DNA of 64,000 nucleotides, taken from positions 2,701,501 to 2,765,500 of the forward strand of contig NZ_AP019365.1 of assembly GCF_033095865.1 (NCBI RefSeq), given 5' to 3'. Positions 47,321 through 57,026 of the stretch are shown piece after piece (the first letter of the stretch is position 1; every line of letters begins with the position of its first letter). The notes under the pieces were generated by a model. It had not been told where the DNA came from and ran no database searches. It saw only the letters and a program-made list of their open reading frames with translations. This DNA comes from Pseudomonas sp. KU43P (GTDB lineage: Bacteria; Pseudomonadota; Gammaproteobacteria; Pseudomonadales; Pseudomonadaceae). Both the position numbers and the translations under genes were made by a program.

Positions 47321-48067
47321 ATGAGCCTGGACGTTCAATTGCACCACCTGCAAGCGCAGGGCTATGTGCTGCTCCCCAACGTGCTGAGCCCATTGCAGAT
47401 CGCCTTGCTGCGCTGCGCCATCGATGACTTGCAACCCATCCACTGGGATTATCAAGGCCTGCTGGAGCACTACAAATGCGTGTTCAATCGCGACCCGCTC
47501 TGGCTGCCGTTTCTCGACCTGCCACCGCTGATCGCCCTGGCCGAGGCCGTGCTGGGCAGCGATTGCCATGTGATCGGCCAGACCGCCTGGCGCAGCCACC
47601 CCGGCTACCCGGGCATGGGTGTGCACCTGGACCATCTGCCCCTGCAACTGCCGACGTGGCTGCGCGAACGTGGCGACTTCTGCCAGCCGGTGCAGATTCT
47701 TACCGCGCAAATCTACTTGTGTGACATCGACCCGAGCATTGGCCCGACCTGCATCGTGCCTGGCAGCCACCGTGCGGGCAGGCCGCCGCAAGCGGGTGAG
47801 CAGCAGTGGCAGGGGCGTGAGGCGCAGATGCTGCTGTGCAGGGCGGGTGATGCGCTGGTGTTTCGCAGCGATGTCTGGCACAGCGCCGGTGCCAACTGCA
47901 GCAACGCCTGTGAGCGCGACATGCTGCAGGTGCATTACGGGCGGCGCATGGTGGCGCAGAAGTTCTCGCCTTACTTGAGTTGGCAGTTCAACCCGCAGGT
48001 GCTGGCGGCCGCCACGGCCAGGCAGAGGCGCTTGCTGGGTGAGCACATTGAGGCCGAATACGATTGA
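47321..48067 (+). CDS. Phytanoyl-CoA dioxygenase-like Fe(II)/2-oxoglutarate oxygenase
   Basis: A 248-residue double-stranded beta-helix oxygenase. The metal facial triad is seen as HLDHLP (His-x-Asp, about 105) and a distal histidine in RSDVWHSAGANCSN (about 190); an arginine for 2-oxoglutarate is plausible in the segment HYGRRMVAQK. These enzymes hydroxylate lipids, secondary metabolites or amino acids; no natural-product cluster is adjacent. ATG 47321 is chosen for its GGAGGAG ribosome site; GTG at 47300 is possible but would overlap the palindrome. It is probably a monocistronic gene. Confidence 0.8.
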   Translation: MSLDVQLHHLQAQGYVLLPNVLSPLQIALLRCAIDDLQPIHWDYQGLLEHYKCVFNRDPLWLPFLDLPPLIALAEAVLGSDCHVIGQTAWRSHPGYPGMGVHLDHLPLQLPTWLRERGDFCQPVQILTAQIYLCDIDPSIGPTCIVPGSHRAGRPPQAGEQQWQGREAQMLLCRAGDALVFRSDVWHSAGANCSNACERDMLQVHYGRRMVAQKFSPYLSWQFNPQVLAAATARQRRLLGEHIEAEYD

Positions 48068-48117
48068 GCCAGAGCGCTGCAAGAGAAATTAGCCATTAGT
48101 GGCAATTCACTTTCAAC

Positions 48118-48146
48118 TTTCTGATTATCTGGACAATAATCAGAAA
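48118..48146. promoter_or_regulatory. 11-base inverted repeat upstream of pagL
   Basis: TTTCTGATTAT at 48118 and ATAATCAGAAA at 48136 form perfect arms with a 7-base spacer, 50 bases after the oxygenase stop and about 100 bases before pagL. A second stem (GTGACCG/CGGTCAC, 48160-48184) and a GGGGC/GCCCC hairpin (48197-48209) follow. The region could hold an operator plus a leader structure for pagL. The TTTCTGA arm resembles the repeat at 32887. Confidence 0.4.
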
Positions 48147-48244
48147 AGTATTACGTCGTGTGACCGTTTGGATGCATCGGTCACGAAAAAATCGAGGGGC
48201 CCGAGCCCCCGCTTGCCCGTGTTGACCATCAGGAGAAGTCATCG

Positions 48245-48766
48245 ATGAAAACCCGTCTAGCCGCTTCGCTGGCCGTAGCCGTATTTGCGCTCGCCGGGGC
48301 CGACCTGGCCCAGGCCGCGCAGGTGTCCGGGGCCGTTGGGGCCACCAGCCAAGGCGACATGACCTACCGTATCGGCATGTCGTTCGACTGGGACAAGAAA
48401 TGGATGGAAAGCAGCACCGGCTTCGTGTCCGGCTACTGGGATGCGGCCTATACCTATTGGGAAGGTGGTGACGCCAGCGGCGCCCACTCACTGTCGTTCA
48501 GCCCAGTGTTCACCTACGAGTTCAGCGGTTTCACCTATACCCCGTACATCGAGGCGGGTATCGGCCTTGCGGCGTTCTCCAAGACCGACGTGGGCGACCA
48601 GCGCCTGGGCTCTTCGGTCAACTTCGAAGACCGTATCGGTTTCGGCCTGAAGCTGCCGGGTGAGCAGAAGATCGGCATCCGTGCCATGCACTACTCCAAC
48701 GCCGGCCTCAAGCAGCCGAACGACGGCATCGAGTCGTACTCGCTGTTCTACAGCAAGGGCTTCTGA
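48245..48766 (+). CDS. pagL: Lipid A 3-O-deacylase PagL
   Basis: A 173-residue outer-membrane enzyme with a signal peptide (LAASLAVAVFALAGADLA, cleaving after QAA). The small beta-barrel ends with IRAMHYSNAGLKQPNDGIES and YSLFYSKGF. The catalytic His, Ser and Glu of PagL lie in that segment (HYSNAG and GIES). PagL removes the 3-hydroxy fatty acid at position 3 of lipid A and is commonly PhoP-controlled. Length and motifs fit the Pseudomonas family closely. Ribosome site AGGAGAAGTCATCG precedes the ATG. Two leader structures upstream suggest regulation. Confidence 0.93.
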   Translation: MKTRLAASLAVAVFALAGADLAQAAQVSGAVGATSQGDMTYRIGMSFDWDKKWMESSTGFVSGYWDAAYTYWEGGDASGAHSLSFSPVFTYEFSGFTYTPYIEAGIGLAAFSKTDVGDQRLGSSVNFEDRIGFGLKLPGEQKIGIRAMHYSNAGLKQPNDGIESYSLFYSKGF

Positions 48767-48805
48767 CCTGCACGGGGCCGCATTGCGGCCCCAGCCTTGC
48801 GCTTT

Positions 48806-49696
48806 TCAGCGCGCCGCCTTTATCGCCAGCACATTGCACAGCGGATGCTCCAGCACATGGGCGGTGGTGCCACCCAGGAAGGTCTGCATCGCATCATGCC
48901 GATGGCTGCCCATCACGATCACATCCACACGGCTATGGCTGACGAACTGAGCGATGGCTCGTATCGGCGCACCTTCCAGAAAATGCCGGCGCTCGAGCGG
49001 GATCTGGTGATGATCCCCAAGCCGGTTGAACGCCGTACGCTGTGCCGTGCGCACGCTGCCCTCGAAGCCGGGCATGGTCACCGTACCCGCGCCGAAGTCG
49101 GCAATATGCGTTTTGGATGCATCGCACACATGCAGCAAATGCAGTTCGGCGTTGCACTGCAGGGCCAGGGCATGGGCGACATGGATAACCTGTTCGTCCA
49201 GGTGTTCGCCGGCGCCATGGCAGTTGAGGTCGACCGCTGCGGCGATCTGCCGAGGTAGCGGCAGGCGAATGTCGCTGACCAGGTGCACGGCCACCGGGCT
49301 GTCCTTGAGCAGTTGCCAGTCCAGCGGTGTGACCAGCAGGCGCTTGAGCACCGGCTCATGCTGCACATCCTTGACCAACAGGTCGCAACCCACCTGTTCC
49401 ATGCGTTCGAGCACGCTGCCCAAGGCGTCGCGGGTGAGCAGCAGCTCGGTAGACACATCGAGCCCGGCATTGCCCAGCTGCTCGGTCTGGTCGGCCAGCC
49501 ACTGGCGGTTGTCCGCAAGCAGCCGTTCGCGCTCACGACCGTCGCTCATCAAGCCAAAAGTGTCGACATCGTCGACGAAGACGTTGAGATCCAGCAGTGC
49601 ACCGTTGGATTCCGCCAACGCCGCCGCGCGTTGCAGTGCCGGCGTGTGGCGCATCTGCGGGCCGAGCATGACGAACAAACGCTTGAACTGGCTCAT
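48806..49696 (-). CDS. Universal stress protein (tandem UspA domains)
   Basis: A 296-residue cytosolic protein with two UspA-like domains. The second has the ATP-binding-type segment DVIVMGSHRHDAMQTFLGGTTAHVLEHPLCNVL, with the conserved G-x2-G-x9-G(S/T) pattern; the first lacks most of these residues. Family proteins stabilise cells under stress and may bind ATP. The ATG at 49696 has a perfect GGAGG ribosome site, so the longer frame upstream is not used. It is convergent with pagL and divergent from the phosphatase gene. Confidence 0.9.
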   Translation of the reverse strand: MSQFKRLFVMLGPQMRHTPALQRAAALAESNGALLDLNVFVDDVDTFGLMSDGRERERLLADNRQWLADQTEQLGNAGLDVSTELLLTRDALGSVLERMEQVGCDLLVKDVQHEPVLKRLLVTPLDWQLLKDSPVAVHLVSDIRLPLPRQIAAAVDLNCHGAGEHLDEQVIHVAHALALQCNAELHLLHVCDASKTHIADFGAGTVTMPGFEGSVRTAQRTAFNRLGDHHQIPLERRHFLEGAPIRAIAQFVSHSRVDVIVMGSHRHDAMQTFLGGTTAHVLEHPLCNVLAIKAAR

Positions 49697-49824
49697 CGCA
49701 CACCTCCTCGTGTGGGCAGCCCCCCGGTTCATGCCGCGTCTGTACAGTCTAGACCTCGCAGGCGCCTGTGTTTGCCAGGGTTGTCGGGTATGATGCGTGC
49801 CCCAACCCTACCGAGGCCCGCCCC

Positions 49825-50616
49825 ATGTCCCTGAATGCCGAACAGATCGCCGAATACCGCGCCTTCGCCGAGCAATTGGCCGATGCCGCTGCGGCGGCTA
49901 TCCAGCCGTACTTTCGCGCCAGCCTGGACGTCGAGGACAAGGGCGGGCGCCTGTACGACCCGGTGACCGTCGCCGACAAGGCTGCCGAAGATGCCATGCG
50001 TGCGTTGATCCAGGTGCGCTACCCCGAGCACGGCATCCTCGGCGAAGAGCAGGGCGTGGCGGTGGGCAGCAGCCCGTTGACCTGGGTGCTCGACCCCATC
50101 GACGGCACCCGTGCCTTCATCACCGGCCTGCCGCTGTGGGGCACGCTGATTGCCTTGAACGACGGCACACAGCCGGTGCTGGGCGTGATGAACCAGCCCT
50201 TTACCGGCGAGCGCTTCGTCGGTACGCCCGAGGGCGCCTGGCGCAGTGGCACGCCACTGAAGACCCGGGCCTGTGCGAGCCTGGCGTCGGCCACCTTGAT
50301 GTGCACCACACCCGACATGTTCGACACCGCCGAACGCAAGGCGGCCTTCGAGAACGTTGCCGGCCAGGCGCGGCTGATGCGCTATGGCGGCGACTGCTAC
50401 GCCTACTGCATGCTGGCGTCAGGCTTCGTCGATGTGATCGTCGAGGCGAGCCTGCAGCCGTATGACGTGCAGGCGCTGATGCCAATCATCGAAGGGGCGG
50501 GCGGGGTGATGACGGCCTGGGATGGCAGCTCGGCGCAGAACGGCGGCTGCGTGGTGGCCTGTGGTGACCCGGTGCTGCATGCGCAGGTGGTACAGATGTT
50601 GCGTCACGCCATGTAG
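49825..50616 (+). CDS. Inositol-monophosphatase-family phosphatase (HisN-like)
   Basis: A 263-residue magnesium-dependent phosphatase. Metal-binding motifs are present: DPVTVADKAAEDAM, GILGEEQG, WVLDPIDGTRAFITGLPLWG (D-P-I-D-G-T) and QPYDVQALMPIIEGAGG. The AFITGLPLWGTLIAL pattern and size match the HisN group, in which the substrate is histidinol phosphate, though related proteins act on inositol or fructose phosphates. The start at ATG 49825 is preferred over one 19 codons upstream. It ends just before a REP pair and is not linked to a his operon here. Confidence 0.87.
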   Translation: MSLNAEQIAEYRAFAEQLADAAAAAIQPYFRASLDVEDKGGRLYDPVTVADKAAEDAMRALIQVRYPEHGILGEEQGVAVGSSPLTWVLDPIDGTRAFITGLPLWGTLIALNDGTQPVLGVMNQPFTGERFVGTPEGAWRSGTPLKTRACASLASATLMCTTPDMFDTAERKAAFENVAGQARLMRYGGDCYAYCMLASGFVDVIVEASLQPYDVQALMPIIEGAGGVMTAWDGSSAQNGGCVVACGDPVLHAQVVQMLRHAM

Positions 50617-50620
50617 TTGC

Positions 50621-50703
50621 AGGGCCCTCATCGCCGGCAAGCCGGCGCCCACCGGAACGTCAGTATTTTATCCTGTGGGAGCCGGCTTGCCGGCGATGAG
50701 GCC
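50621..50703. repeat. Inverted pair of REP elements
   Basis: Reversed REP (CATCGCCGGCAAGCCGGCGC) and forward REP (TGTGGGAGCCGGCTTGCCGG) are about 20 bases apart, starting right after the phosphatase stop. They form a typical BIME-like unit and probably a terminator or mRNA stabiliser. Confidence 0.9.
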
Positions 50704-50801
50704 ATTACAGGCTAACATCGCACTTTTTCTGTTTTCCGGGCTCTATGCTTGGCCAGGCCGCGCCAATCCCCAGCGCGGCCGCCGATCGTGTTCCGGTGCC
50801 G

Positions 50802-51533
50802 ATGGTTGCAAGCAAACACCACTACGTCCCCCGCCTGCTGTTGGCAGGCGCCCTGATCTGCCTGGGCGCCTGTACCCAGCAACAAGGCCATGACATCGTC
50901 AGCCAGTTCGGCAACGGCAAGCCCAGCGAGCTGTTCCAGACCAGCGTCGACCGCCTGGCCACGCTGTCGATGCGCGACAACCTGCAGAGCCTGTACCTGC
51001 TGATGAACAAGCTGTACCTGCGCAACCCCAACCAGCTGACACTCTCCGGCTACCTCGATGCAGCCACTGCCGAACGGCAGATACGCATCGCCATCGAGCA
51101 GCGCCAGCCGTTGCCCCAGCTTGGCAATCGCCGCGACCTGGAGGCTTTGAGCTATGCCCTGAGCCCTGCGTTTCGTGGTGACCGGGTCGGGGCCTTCATC
51201 TATGCCATCGGCAGCATGCTGGTGACCGCCCACGGTGGGCGCACCGAGTTCTACATGACCGATACGATCGACCCGCTGTTCATCAACAACGCCGCACGCA
51301 ACATCGAGAAAGCGACCTGGATGCTGAGCCAGCGCCAGGATGCCAATGGCGTGCTGCTGTTGTTCTCCAACGAGATTTCCGAGGAGGGCAGCAACCTCAG
51401 CTTCGCGGTGGAGTTCGGCAAGATCGTCGCTCGCCTGGACCTGCTGGCCGAGTTGCTGGATGAGCGCTACCGGCGCATCGGGCTCAATTACGCGCAGAGT
51501 TTGCTGTTGATGAACTTCTTGCCGGTGCAATGA
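50802..51533 (+). CDS. Predicted lipoprotein of unknown function
   Basis: A 243-residue protein with a lipoprotein signal peptide: positive start (MVASKHHYVPR), hydrophobic stretch and lipobox LGAC. The mature part is alpha-helical and conserved in character (DRLATLSMRDNLQSLYLLMN, YLRNPNQLTLSGYLDA, YALSPAFRGDRVGAFIYAIG). No domain with known enzyme residues was recognised. It is probably anchored in the outer membrane and may be a Pseudomonas-specific hypothetical. The ATG at 50802 is chosen because it places the lipobox properly; an open frame starts 57 bases earlier. Confidence 0.82.
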   Translation: MVASKHHYVPRLLLAGALICLGACTQQQGHDIVSQFGNGKPSELFQTSVDRLATLSMRDNLQSLYLLMNKLYLRNPNQLTLSGYLDAATAERQIRIAIEQRQPLPQLGNRRDLEALSYALSPAFRGDRVGAFIYAIGSMLVTAHGGRTEFYMTDTIDPLFINNAARNIEKATWMLSQRQDANGVLLLFSNEISEEGSNLSFAVEFGKIVARLDLLAELLDERYRRIGLNYAQSLLLMNFLPVQ

Positions 51534-51765
51534 CCGATAATCGCCCCGCGTTATCGCCGCGGTGTCCGTTATCCGCCCAGCCAATCCGCGGGTCACATTG
51601 CCCAACCCCTGCCTTTTGCTTAGTGTATCGTTCAGCCACCGGCGGTCAGCTGCCCCTGAATCCTGACCCCGGCCCGATACAATGACCGTGACCGACCGCG
51701 ACCACAGGCCCCCAGGCCCGTAGGAAGCGGCGACCAGAACAATAACGTTGCCGAGTGCCTTGCCT

Positions 51766-52722
51766 ATGGAAAGCCGCCTGCTGAGCGAGCGCAGTAGCGT
51801 GTTCCGTCACGCCGACCCCTATGCCGTGTCCGACTACGTCAACCGGCACGTGGGCCAGCATTGCATCGGCCTGTCACGCACCACCCATCCCCAGGCCAGC
51901 CTCAGCCATCGCAAATTCGCCGACCTCGACCTATGCCGCATCAGCTACGGCGGCAGCGTGCGGGTCACTTCACCGGCGTTGGAAACCATCTACCACCTGC
52001 AGGTATTGCTCAACGGCAACTGCCTGTGGCGCGGCCCTCAGCGCGAGCATCACCTGATACCGGGCGAGCTGTTGCTGATCAACCCGGACGACCCGGTCGA
52101 CCTGACCTACTCGGACGACTGCGAGAAGTTCATCCTCAAAGTGCCGACCCGTCTGCTCGATTCGATCTGCGACGAGCAACGCTGGCAGCGCCCGGAGGGC
52201 GGCGTGCGCTTTCTACGCAACCATTATCGGCTGGACGAGCTGGAGGGCTTCGTCAACCTGCTGGCGATGGTCTGCCACGAGGCTGAGGTCAGCGAATCGC
52301 TGCCGCGAGTGCAGGGGCATTACAGCGAGATCGTGGCCAGCAAGCTGCTGACCCTGATGAGCACTAACATCCGCCGCGAGCGCCTGGGCAGCCCGGGGGC
52401 GAGCCTGGAGCGGATTCTCGACTACATCGAGCGCAACCTGAAGCTTGAGCTGGCGGCCGAGACGCTGGCGGAGCAGGCGTGCATGAGTGTGCGGTCGTTG
52501 TATGCGCTGTTCGACCGGCAGTTGGGCACCACGCCCAAGCAGTACGTGCGCCAGCGCAAGCTCGAGCGCGTGCATGCGTGCCTGAGCGATGGCAGCTGCA
52601 CGGTGCGAAGTGTGACCGAGTTGGCCATGGATTATGGTTTTCTGCACTTGGGGCGGTTTTCCGAAGTCTACCGGCAGCGGTTTGGCGAGCTGCCTTCGCA
52701 GACCTTCAAACTGCGGCGTTGA
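51766..52722 (+). CDS. benR: BenR, XylS/AraC-family activator of benzoate genes
   Basis: A 318-residue AraC-type activator nearly identical in pattern to known BenR and close to XylS. The sensing domain has FRHADPYAVSDYVNRHVGQH, DLCRISYGGSVRVTSPALET, HLIPGELLLINPDDPVDLTY and CEKFILKVPTRLLD. The two C-terminal recognition helices are EQACMSVRSLYALFDRQLGTTPK and VTELAMDYGFLHLGRFSEVYRQRFGELPS. BenR activates benABCD with benzoate as effector. Here the next gene is an acyl-CoA dehydrogenase, not benA. The ATG at 51766 gives the standard length. Confidence 0.93.
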   Translation: MESRLLSERSSVFRHADPYAVSDYVNRHVGQHCIGLSRTTHPQASLSHRKFADLDLCRISYGGSVRVTSPALETIYHLQVLLNGNCLWRGPQREHHLIPGELLLINPDDPVDLTYSDDCEKFILKVPTRLLDSICDEQRWQRPEGGVRFLRNHYRLDELEGFVNLLAMVCHEAEVSESLPRVQGHYSEIVASKLLTLMSTNIRRERLGSPGASLERILDYIERNLKLELAAETLAEQACMSVRSLYALFDRQLGTTPKQYVRQRKLERVHACLSDGSCTVRSVTELAMDYGFLHLGRFSEVYRQRFGELPSQTFKLRR

Positions 52723-52727
52723 TCACT

Positions 52728-52809
52728 GGCCCCATCGCCGGCAAGCCGGCTCCCACAGGTTTGAGTTCACCGCCTGACCTGTGGGAGCCGGCTTGCCGGC
52801 GATGGGGCC
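52728..52809. repeat. Inverted REP pair after benR
   Basis: GGCCCCATCGCCGGCAAGCC opens the first REP, and a second one of opposite orientation ends in GGCGATGGGGCC. The pair fills the gap between the convergent benR and acyl-CoA dehydrogenase genes and would fold into a long stem as a bidirectional terminator. Confidence 0.92.
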
Positions 52810-52816
52810 GTCAGCA

Positions 52817-53968
52817 TCAAAGCGGATAGTGCTTCAACTCCCGCGCAATCAGCATCCGCTGTATCTCGCTCGCCCCCTCGTATATCTGCGTGATCCGCGC
52901 ATCCCGGTAGTACCGCTCCACCGGGTAATCCTCCAGATACCCATACCCCCCATGCACCTGGATCGCCATCGAACACACCCGCTCGGCCATTTCCGAAGCG
53001 AACAGCTTGGCCTGGGAAGCCTCCGACAAGCACGGCTTGCCAGCGCTTCGCAGGCGCGCGGCGTGCAGGATCAGCAAGCGTGCGGCATTGACCTGAACCT
53101 GCATGTCGGCCAGCAGGTTGGCGATGCTTTGGTGCTCGTTGATCGGTTTGCCGAACTGCACCCGCTCGCGCGAGTACACCAGCGCCGCCTCGAACGCCGC
53201 GCGGGCGATCCCCAGCGCTTGTGCGGCGATGCCGATGCGCCCGCCTTCGAGGTTGGACAGGGCAATGGCCAGGCCCTTGCCGCGCTCGCCCAACAGGTTG
53301 GAGGCGGGAATGCGGCAGTTGTCGAAGGTGACCGCGCAGGTGTCGGAGGCGCGAATGCCCATCTTGTGTTCACTGCGGTCGACCTTGAAGCCTGGGTTGT
53401 CGGTCGGCACCAGAAACGCCGACAGACCTTTCTTGCCCAGCTCCGGGTCGGTGACGGCGAAGACGATGGCCAGGCCCGCACGGCGCGCATTGCTGACGAA
53501 CTGCTTGGCACCATTGATCACCCATTCACCGTCGACCAGTTCGGCGCGGGTACGCAGGTTGTGCGCCTCGGAACCGGCCTGCGGCTCGGTCAGGCAAAAG
53601 CAGCCGATCACCTCGCCCGTGGCCAGGCGTGGCAGCCATGCCTGCTGTTGTTCGGGCGTGCCATAGGCCAGCAGCGGGCCGCAGCCTACCGAGTTGTGAA
53701 TGCTCATCATCGCCCCGGTGGCGCCGCAGCCAGCGGCGATTTCCTCGACGGCCAAGGCATAGGCGACGTAATCGGTGTAGCTGCCGCCGAACTGCTCGGG
53801 CACGACCATGCCGAGCAGGCCCAGCTCGCCCATCTTGCGCACCACGCCGTCGTCGATCCAACCGGCCTTTTCCCACGCCTGGGCGTGCGGGGCGATTTCG
53901 CCACGGGCGAAGTCCCGGGCCATGTCGCGGATCATGATCTGCTCTTCGCTCAGTTCCAGGTCTTGCAT
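52817..53968 (-). CDS. Acyl-CoA dehydrogenase (short/branched-chain type)
   Basis: A 383-residue flavoprotein. Family motifs are [18 protein letters not shown] (flavin contact), [20 protein letters not shown] segment ([16 protein letters not shown]) and the C-terminal [20 protein letters not shown] plus [11 protein letters not shown], which carries the usual catalytic glutamate. Its pairing with a 3-hydroxyisobutyryl-CoA hydrolase gene, 16 bases upstream on the same strand, suggests isobutyryl-CoA dehydrogenase in valine breakdown. Specificity cannot be read from sequence alone. Confidence 0.9.
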   Translation of the reverse strand: MQDLELSEEQIMIRDMARDFARGEIAPHAQAWEKAGWIDDGVVRKMGELGLLGMVVPEQFGGSYTDYVAYALAVEEIAAGCGATGAMMSIHNSVGCGPLLAYGTPEQQQAWLPRLATGEVIGCFCLTEPQAGSEAHNLRTRAELVDGEWVINGAKQFVSNARRAGLAIVFAVTDPELGKKGLSAFLVPTDNPGFKVDRSEHKMGIRASDTCAVTFDNCRIPASNLLGERGKGLAIALSNLEGGRIGIAAQALGIARAAFEAALVYSRERVQFGKPINEHQSIANLLADMQVQVNAARLLILHAARLRSAGKPCLSEASQAKLFASEMAERVCSMAIQVHGGYGYLEDYPVERYYRDARITQIYEGASEIQRMLIARELKHYPL

Positions 53969-53984
53969 CTGTGTACTCCCGGGC

Positions 53985-55055
53985 TCACAGGCCTTCGAAG
54001 AATTGGTCGACCCGCTCGCGTTGCAGGCCGGCCAGGGATGGCGGGTTCCAGCGCGGCTGCTTGTCCTTGTCGATGATCAGGGCGCGCACGCCTTCGATGA
54101 TGTCGCCGTACTGAAACCACTGGCGATCCAGGTGCAGCTCCATGGCGAAGCAGTCCTCCAGCGCCAGGTGGCGGCCACGGCGCAGCATCTCCAGGGTAAC
54201 CGCCATCGCCAGTGGCGAGCGGCTTTCCAGCTGGTCGGCGGTGGCCAGGGCCCATTGGTGGCTGTCGCCGATGCTGACGGCGCGCAGTTGTTCGATGATC
54301 GCGGCCAGGTCGGGCAGGGCGAAGAAGTGGTCGATGACCGGGCGCAGTTTCTCCAGTGGCGCGTCATCCAGCGTCTGGCTGCCGAGCTTGGCCAGCAGGT
54401 TCTGCAGGTCCTTGAGCGGGTGGCTGGTGAAGTTCAGGCGGTCCAGGCCTTCATCGAGCGCGGCGAGCTTGTCGCTGGGCAGATACCAGTCGGCCAGCCC
54501 GCAGTACAGCGCGTCGGCAGCCTGGACCTGCGCGCCGCTGACGCCCAGGTAGGTGCCCAGTTCGCCCGGAATGCGCGACAGGAAATAGCTACCGCCAACG
54601 TCCGGAAAGTAACCGATGCCGACTTCCGGCATCCCCAGGCGGCTGCGCTCGGTGACCACGCGCAGGTCGCAGCCCTGGGCCAGGCCCATGCCGCCACCGA
54701 GGGTGAAACCGTCCATCAGCACCAGCACCGGCTTGCGGTAGCGGTGGATCAGCAGGTCGAGGGCATATTCCTCGACGAAGAAGTCTTCATGCAGCTTGTC
54801 GCCAGCCTTGTAGCTGTCGTGCAGCGAGCGGATATCGCCGCCGGCGCAGAAACCCTTGGGCCCTTCGCCACGCAGCACCACGGCCAGCACCTGTGGGTCG
54901 TCGGCCCAGCGGTCGAACTGCTGGCGCAGGCTGCGCACCATGTCCAGGGTCAGGGCATTGAGGCCGGCGGGGCGGTTGAGGGTGAGGTGGCCAATCTGGT
55001 TGCGGACCTCGGCCAGTACATGAGCCGTTGCCGAGGTATGAGCGTGCGCGGTCAT
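53985..55055 (-). CDS. 3-hydroxyisobutyryl-CoA hydrolase-like enoyl-CoA hydratase family protein
   Basis: A 356-residue crotonase-fold protein in the HIBCH group. Signatures are [40 protein letters not shown] (oxyanion segment) and [20 protein letters not shown] followed by [20 protein letters not shown], typical of HIBCH. It hydrolyses 3-hydroxyisobutyryl-CoA in valine catabolism. It is the first gene of a two-gene unit with the acyl-CoA dehydrogenase. Downstream genes such as mmsAB are not in the window. Confidence 0.88.
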   Translation of the reverse strand: MTAHAHTSATAHVLAEVRNQIGHLTLNRPAGLNALTLDMVRSLRQQFDRWADDPQVLAVVLRGEGPKGFCAGGDIRSLHDSYKAGDKLHEDFFVEEYALDLLIHRYRKPVLVLMDGFTLGGGMGLAQGCDLRVVTERSRLGMPEVGIGYFPDVGGSYFLSRIPGELGTYLGVSGAQVQAADALYCGLADWYLPSDKLAALDEGLDRLNFTSHPLKDLQNLLAKLGSQTLDDAPLEKLRPVIDHFFALPDLAAIIEQLRAVSIGDSHQWALATADQLESRSPLAMAVTLEMLRRGRHLALEDCFAMELHLDRQWFQYGDIIEGVRALIIDKDKQPRWNPPSLAGLQRERVDQFFEGL

Positions 55056-55206
55056 CGCGTTCTCCCTGCTTTGTTATTGATTTTCCAAGTGAAGTCTGGA
55101 GTGCGCTGGGGTGTCGCCGGATCCTGGCATGCGATTTTGCCGTGCACAATGGATAAAAGTGCAGGGGGGTCGTGCATTTTTGCAGTGTGTACAGGGCGGG
55201 GCATTC

Positions 55207-55260
55207 AGCGCATTGCTAGCAACCTAACACGGCCTGCCAGGCGTAAGCACCCAATGCGCT
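55207..55260. promoter_or_regulatory. 9-base inverted repeat AGCGCATTG...CAATGCGCT upstream of mdc
   Basis: Perfect arms at 55207-55215 and 55252-55260 with a 36-base spacer, lying about 105 bases before mdcA. The spacing (about four helical turns centre to centre) suits two half-sites contacted by a LysR-type regulator such as MdcR. This is an inference from position. Confidence 0.4.
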
Positions 55261-55333
55261 GATTTATTAACTTGAGCGTAACGATCGCGCCCCCAGCTTG
55301 ATTGATCCCCTCATCCCACCCGCCCTAATGTGG

Positions 55334-55357
55334 CTCCACGACAGCGAACCCGTGGAG
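55334..55357 (+). promoter_or_regulatory. Hairpin enclosing the mdcA ribosome-binding site
   Basis: CTCCACG pairs with CGTGGAG around a 10-base loop. The GGAG of the second arm is the only Shine-Dalgarno candidate for the ATG at 55365. Folding would hide it, so translation of mdcA might be controlled by mRNA structure. Confidence 0.45.
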
Positions 55358-55364
55358 TCACCCA

Positions 55365-57026
55365 ATGACCATAACGAAGAATCCACCGCCGCAATGGTCC
55401 AGGCGGCGCGCCGAAAAGCAGCGCCGCCTGGACCGCGTCCGCCATCTTGCCGACGGTGTGGTATTGCCTACCGAGCGCATCGTCGAAGCCCTCGAACTGC
55501 TGATCGCCCCTGGCGACCGGGTGGTACTCGAAGGCAACAACCAGAAGCAGGCCGACTTCCTCTCGCGCTCGCTGGCCAAGGCCGACCCTGAGCAGCTGCA
55601 CGACCTGCACATGATCATGCCCAGCGTCAGCCGTGCCGAGCATTTGGACCTGTTCGAGCGCGGCATCGCACGCAAGCTCGATTTCTCCTTCGCCGGCCCG
55701 CAGAGCCTGCGCATCGGCCAACTGCTCGAAGACGGCCTGCTCGAAGTGGGCGCCATCCATACCTACATCGAACTCTACTCGCGGTTGCTGGTAGACCTGA
55801 TCCCAAACGTCACCCTGGTCGCCGGTTTCATGGCCGACCGCGACGGCAACCTGTACACCGGCCCCAGCACTGAAGACACCCCTGCGCTGGTGGAGCCGGC
55901 CGCGTTCAGCGACGGCCTGGTGATCGCTCAGGTCAACCAGTTGGTGGACCGCGTCGACGACCTGCCACGGGTCGATATTCCGGCGTCGTGGGTGGACTTC
56001 GTGGTGGTCGCCGACCAGCCGTTCTACATCGAGCCGCTGTTCACCCGCGACCCGCGCCACATCAAGCCGGTGCACGTGCTGATGGCGATGATGGCGATCC
56101 GCGGCATCTATGAAAAACACCAGGTGCAGTCGCTCAACCACGGTATCGGCTTCAACACCGCCGCCATCGAACTGATCCTCCCCACCTACGGCGAATCACT
56201 GGGCCTGAAGGGCAAGATTTGCCGCAACTGGACCCTCAACCCCCACCCGACGCTGATCCCGGCGATCGAGACCGGCTGGGTCGAAAGCGTGCACTGCTTC
56301 GGCACCGAACTGGGCATGGAAGACTACATCGCCCAGCGCCCGGACGTGTTCTTCACCGGCCGTGACGGCTCGCTGCGTTCCAACCGCATGATGTGCCAGC
56401 TGGCCGGGCAGTACGCGGTCGACCTGTTCATCGGCGCCACCTTGCAGGTGGATGGCGATGGCCATTCCTCCACGGTCACCCGTGGCCGCCTGGCTGGCTT
56501 CGGTGGGGCACCGAACATGGGCCACGACCCGCGCGGGCGGCGCCATGCGACCCCGGCCTGGCTCGACATGACCGTGCCCGACACGATGCTGGAGCGCGGT
56601 CGCAAGCTGGTGGTGCAGATGGTCGAGACCTACCAGGAGGGCGGCAAGCCCACCTTCGTCGAGACCCTCGACGCGGTCGAAGTGGCGAAGAAGGCCGGCA
56701 TGCCCTTGGCGCCGGTGATGATCTACGGCGACGACGTCACCCACCTGCTCACCGAAGAGGGCATCGCCTACCTGTACAAGGCGCGCAGCCTGGAGGAGCG
56801 CCAGCAGATGATCGCTGCCGTGGCCGGGGTCACCGCCATCGGCCTGCGCCACGACCCCAAGGACACCCTGCGCCTGCGCCAGCAAGGCCTGGTGGCCCTG
56901 CCCGAAGACCTCGGTATCCGCCGCACCGACGCCAGCCGCGAGCTGCTGGCTGCCCGCAGCATCGCCGACTTGGTGGAATGGTCCGGCGGCCTCTACAACC
57001 CGCCCGCACGGTTCAGGAGCTGGTGA
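55365..57026 (+). CDS. mdcA: Malonate decarboxylase alpha subunit MdcA (acetyl-ACP:malonate transferase)
   Basis: A 553-residue CoA-transferase-like subunit that exchanges acetyl for malonyl on the carrier MdcC, the first half of the catalytic cycle. Family signatures are [60 protein letters not shown] and [20 protein letters not shown]. Length fits Klebsiella and Pseudomonas MdcA. First gene of the operon; its stop overlaps the mdcB start (TGATG). A hairpin covers its ribosome site. Confidence 0.95.
   Translation: MTITKNPPPQWSRRRAEKQRRLDRVRHLADGVVLPTERIVEALELLIAPGDRVVLEGNNQKQADFLSRSLAKADPEQLHDLHMIMPSVSRAEHLDLFERGIARKLDFSFAGPQSLRIGQLLEDGLLEVGAIHTYIELYSRLLVDLIPNVTLVAGFMADRDGNLYTGPSTEDTPALVEPAAFSDGLVIAQVNQLVDRVDDLPRVDIPASWVDFVVVADQPFYIEPLFTRDPRHIKPVHVLMAMMAIRGIYEKHQVQSLNHGIGFNTAAIELILPTYGESLGLKGKICRNWTLNPHPTLIPAIETGWVESVHCFGTELGMEDYIAQRPDVFFTGRDGSLRSNRMMCQLAGQYAVDLFIGATLQVDGDGHSSTVTRGRLAGFGGAPNMGHDPRGRRHATPAWLDMTVPDTMLERGRKLVVQMVETYQEGGKPTFVETLDAVEVAKKAGMPLAPVMIYGDDVTHLLTEEGIAYLYKARSLEERQQMIAAVAGVTAIGLRHDPKDTLRLRQQGLVALPEDLGIRRTDASRELLAARSIADLVEWSGGLYNPPARFRSW

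Larger units (their letters stand above)
55056..55364. other. Divergent promoter region between the valine-type genes and mdcA
   Basis: This 309-base gap serves two divergent units. It contains an inverted repeat (55207-55260) and a hairpin over the mdcA ribosome site (55334-55357), described separately. Otherwise no gene or clear promoter motif was identified. Confidence 0.5.

Noticed and set aside
52723..52816. Remnant of benA or a Pben promoter after benR
   Set aside because: The gap is filled by two REP elements; no benA-like sequence or XylS/BenR box could be seen.
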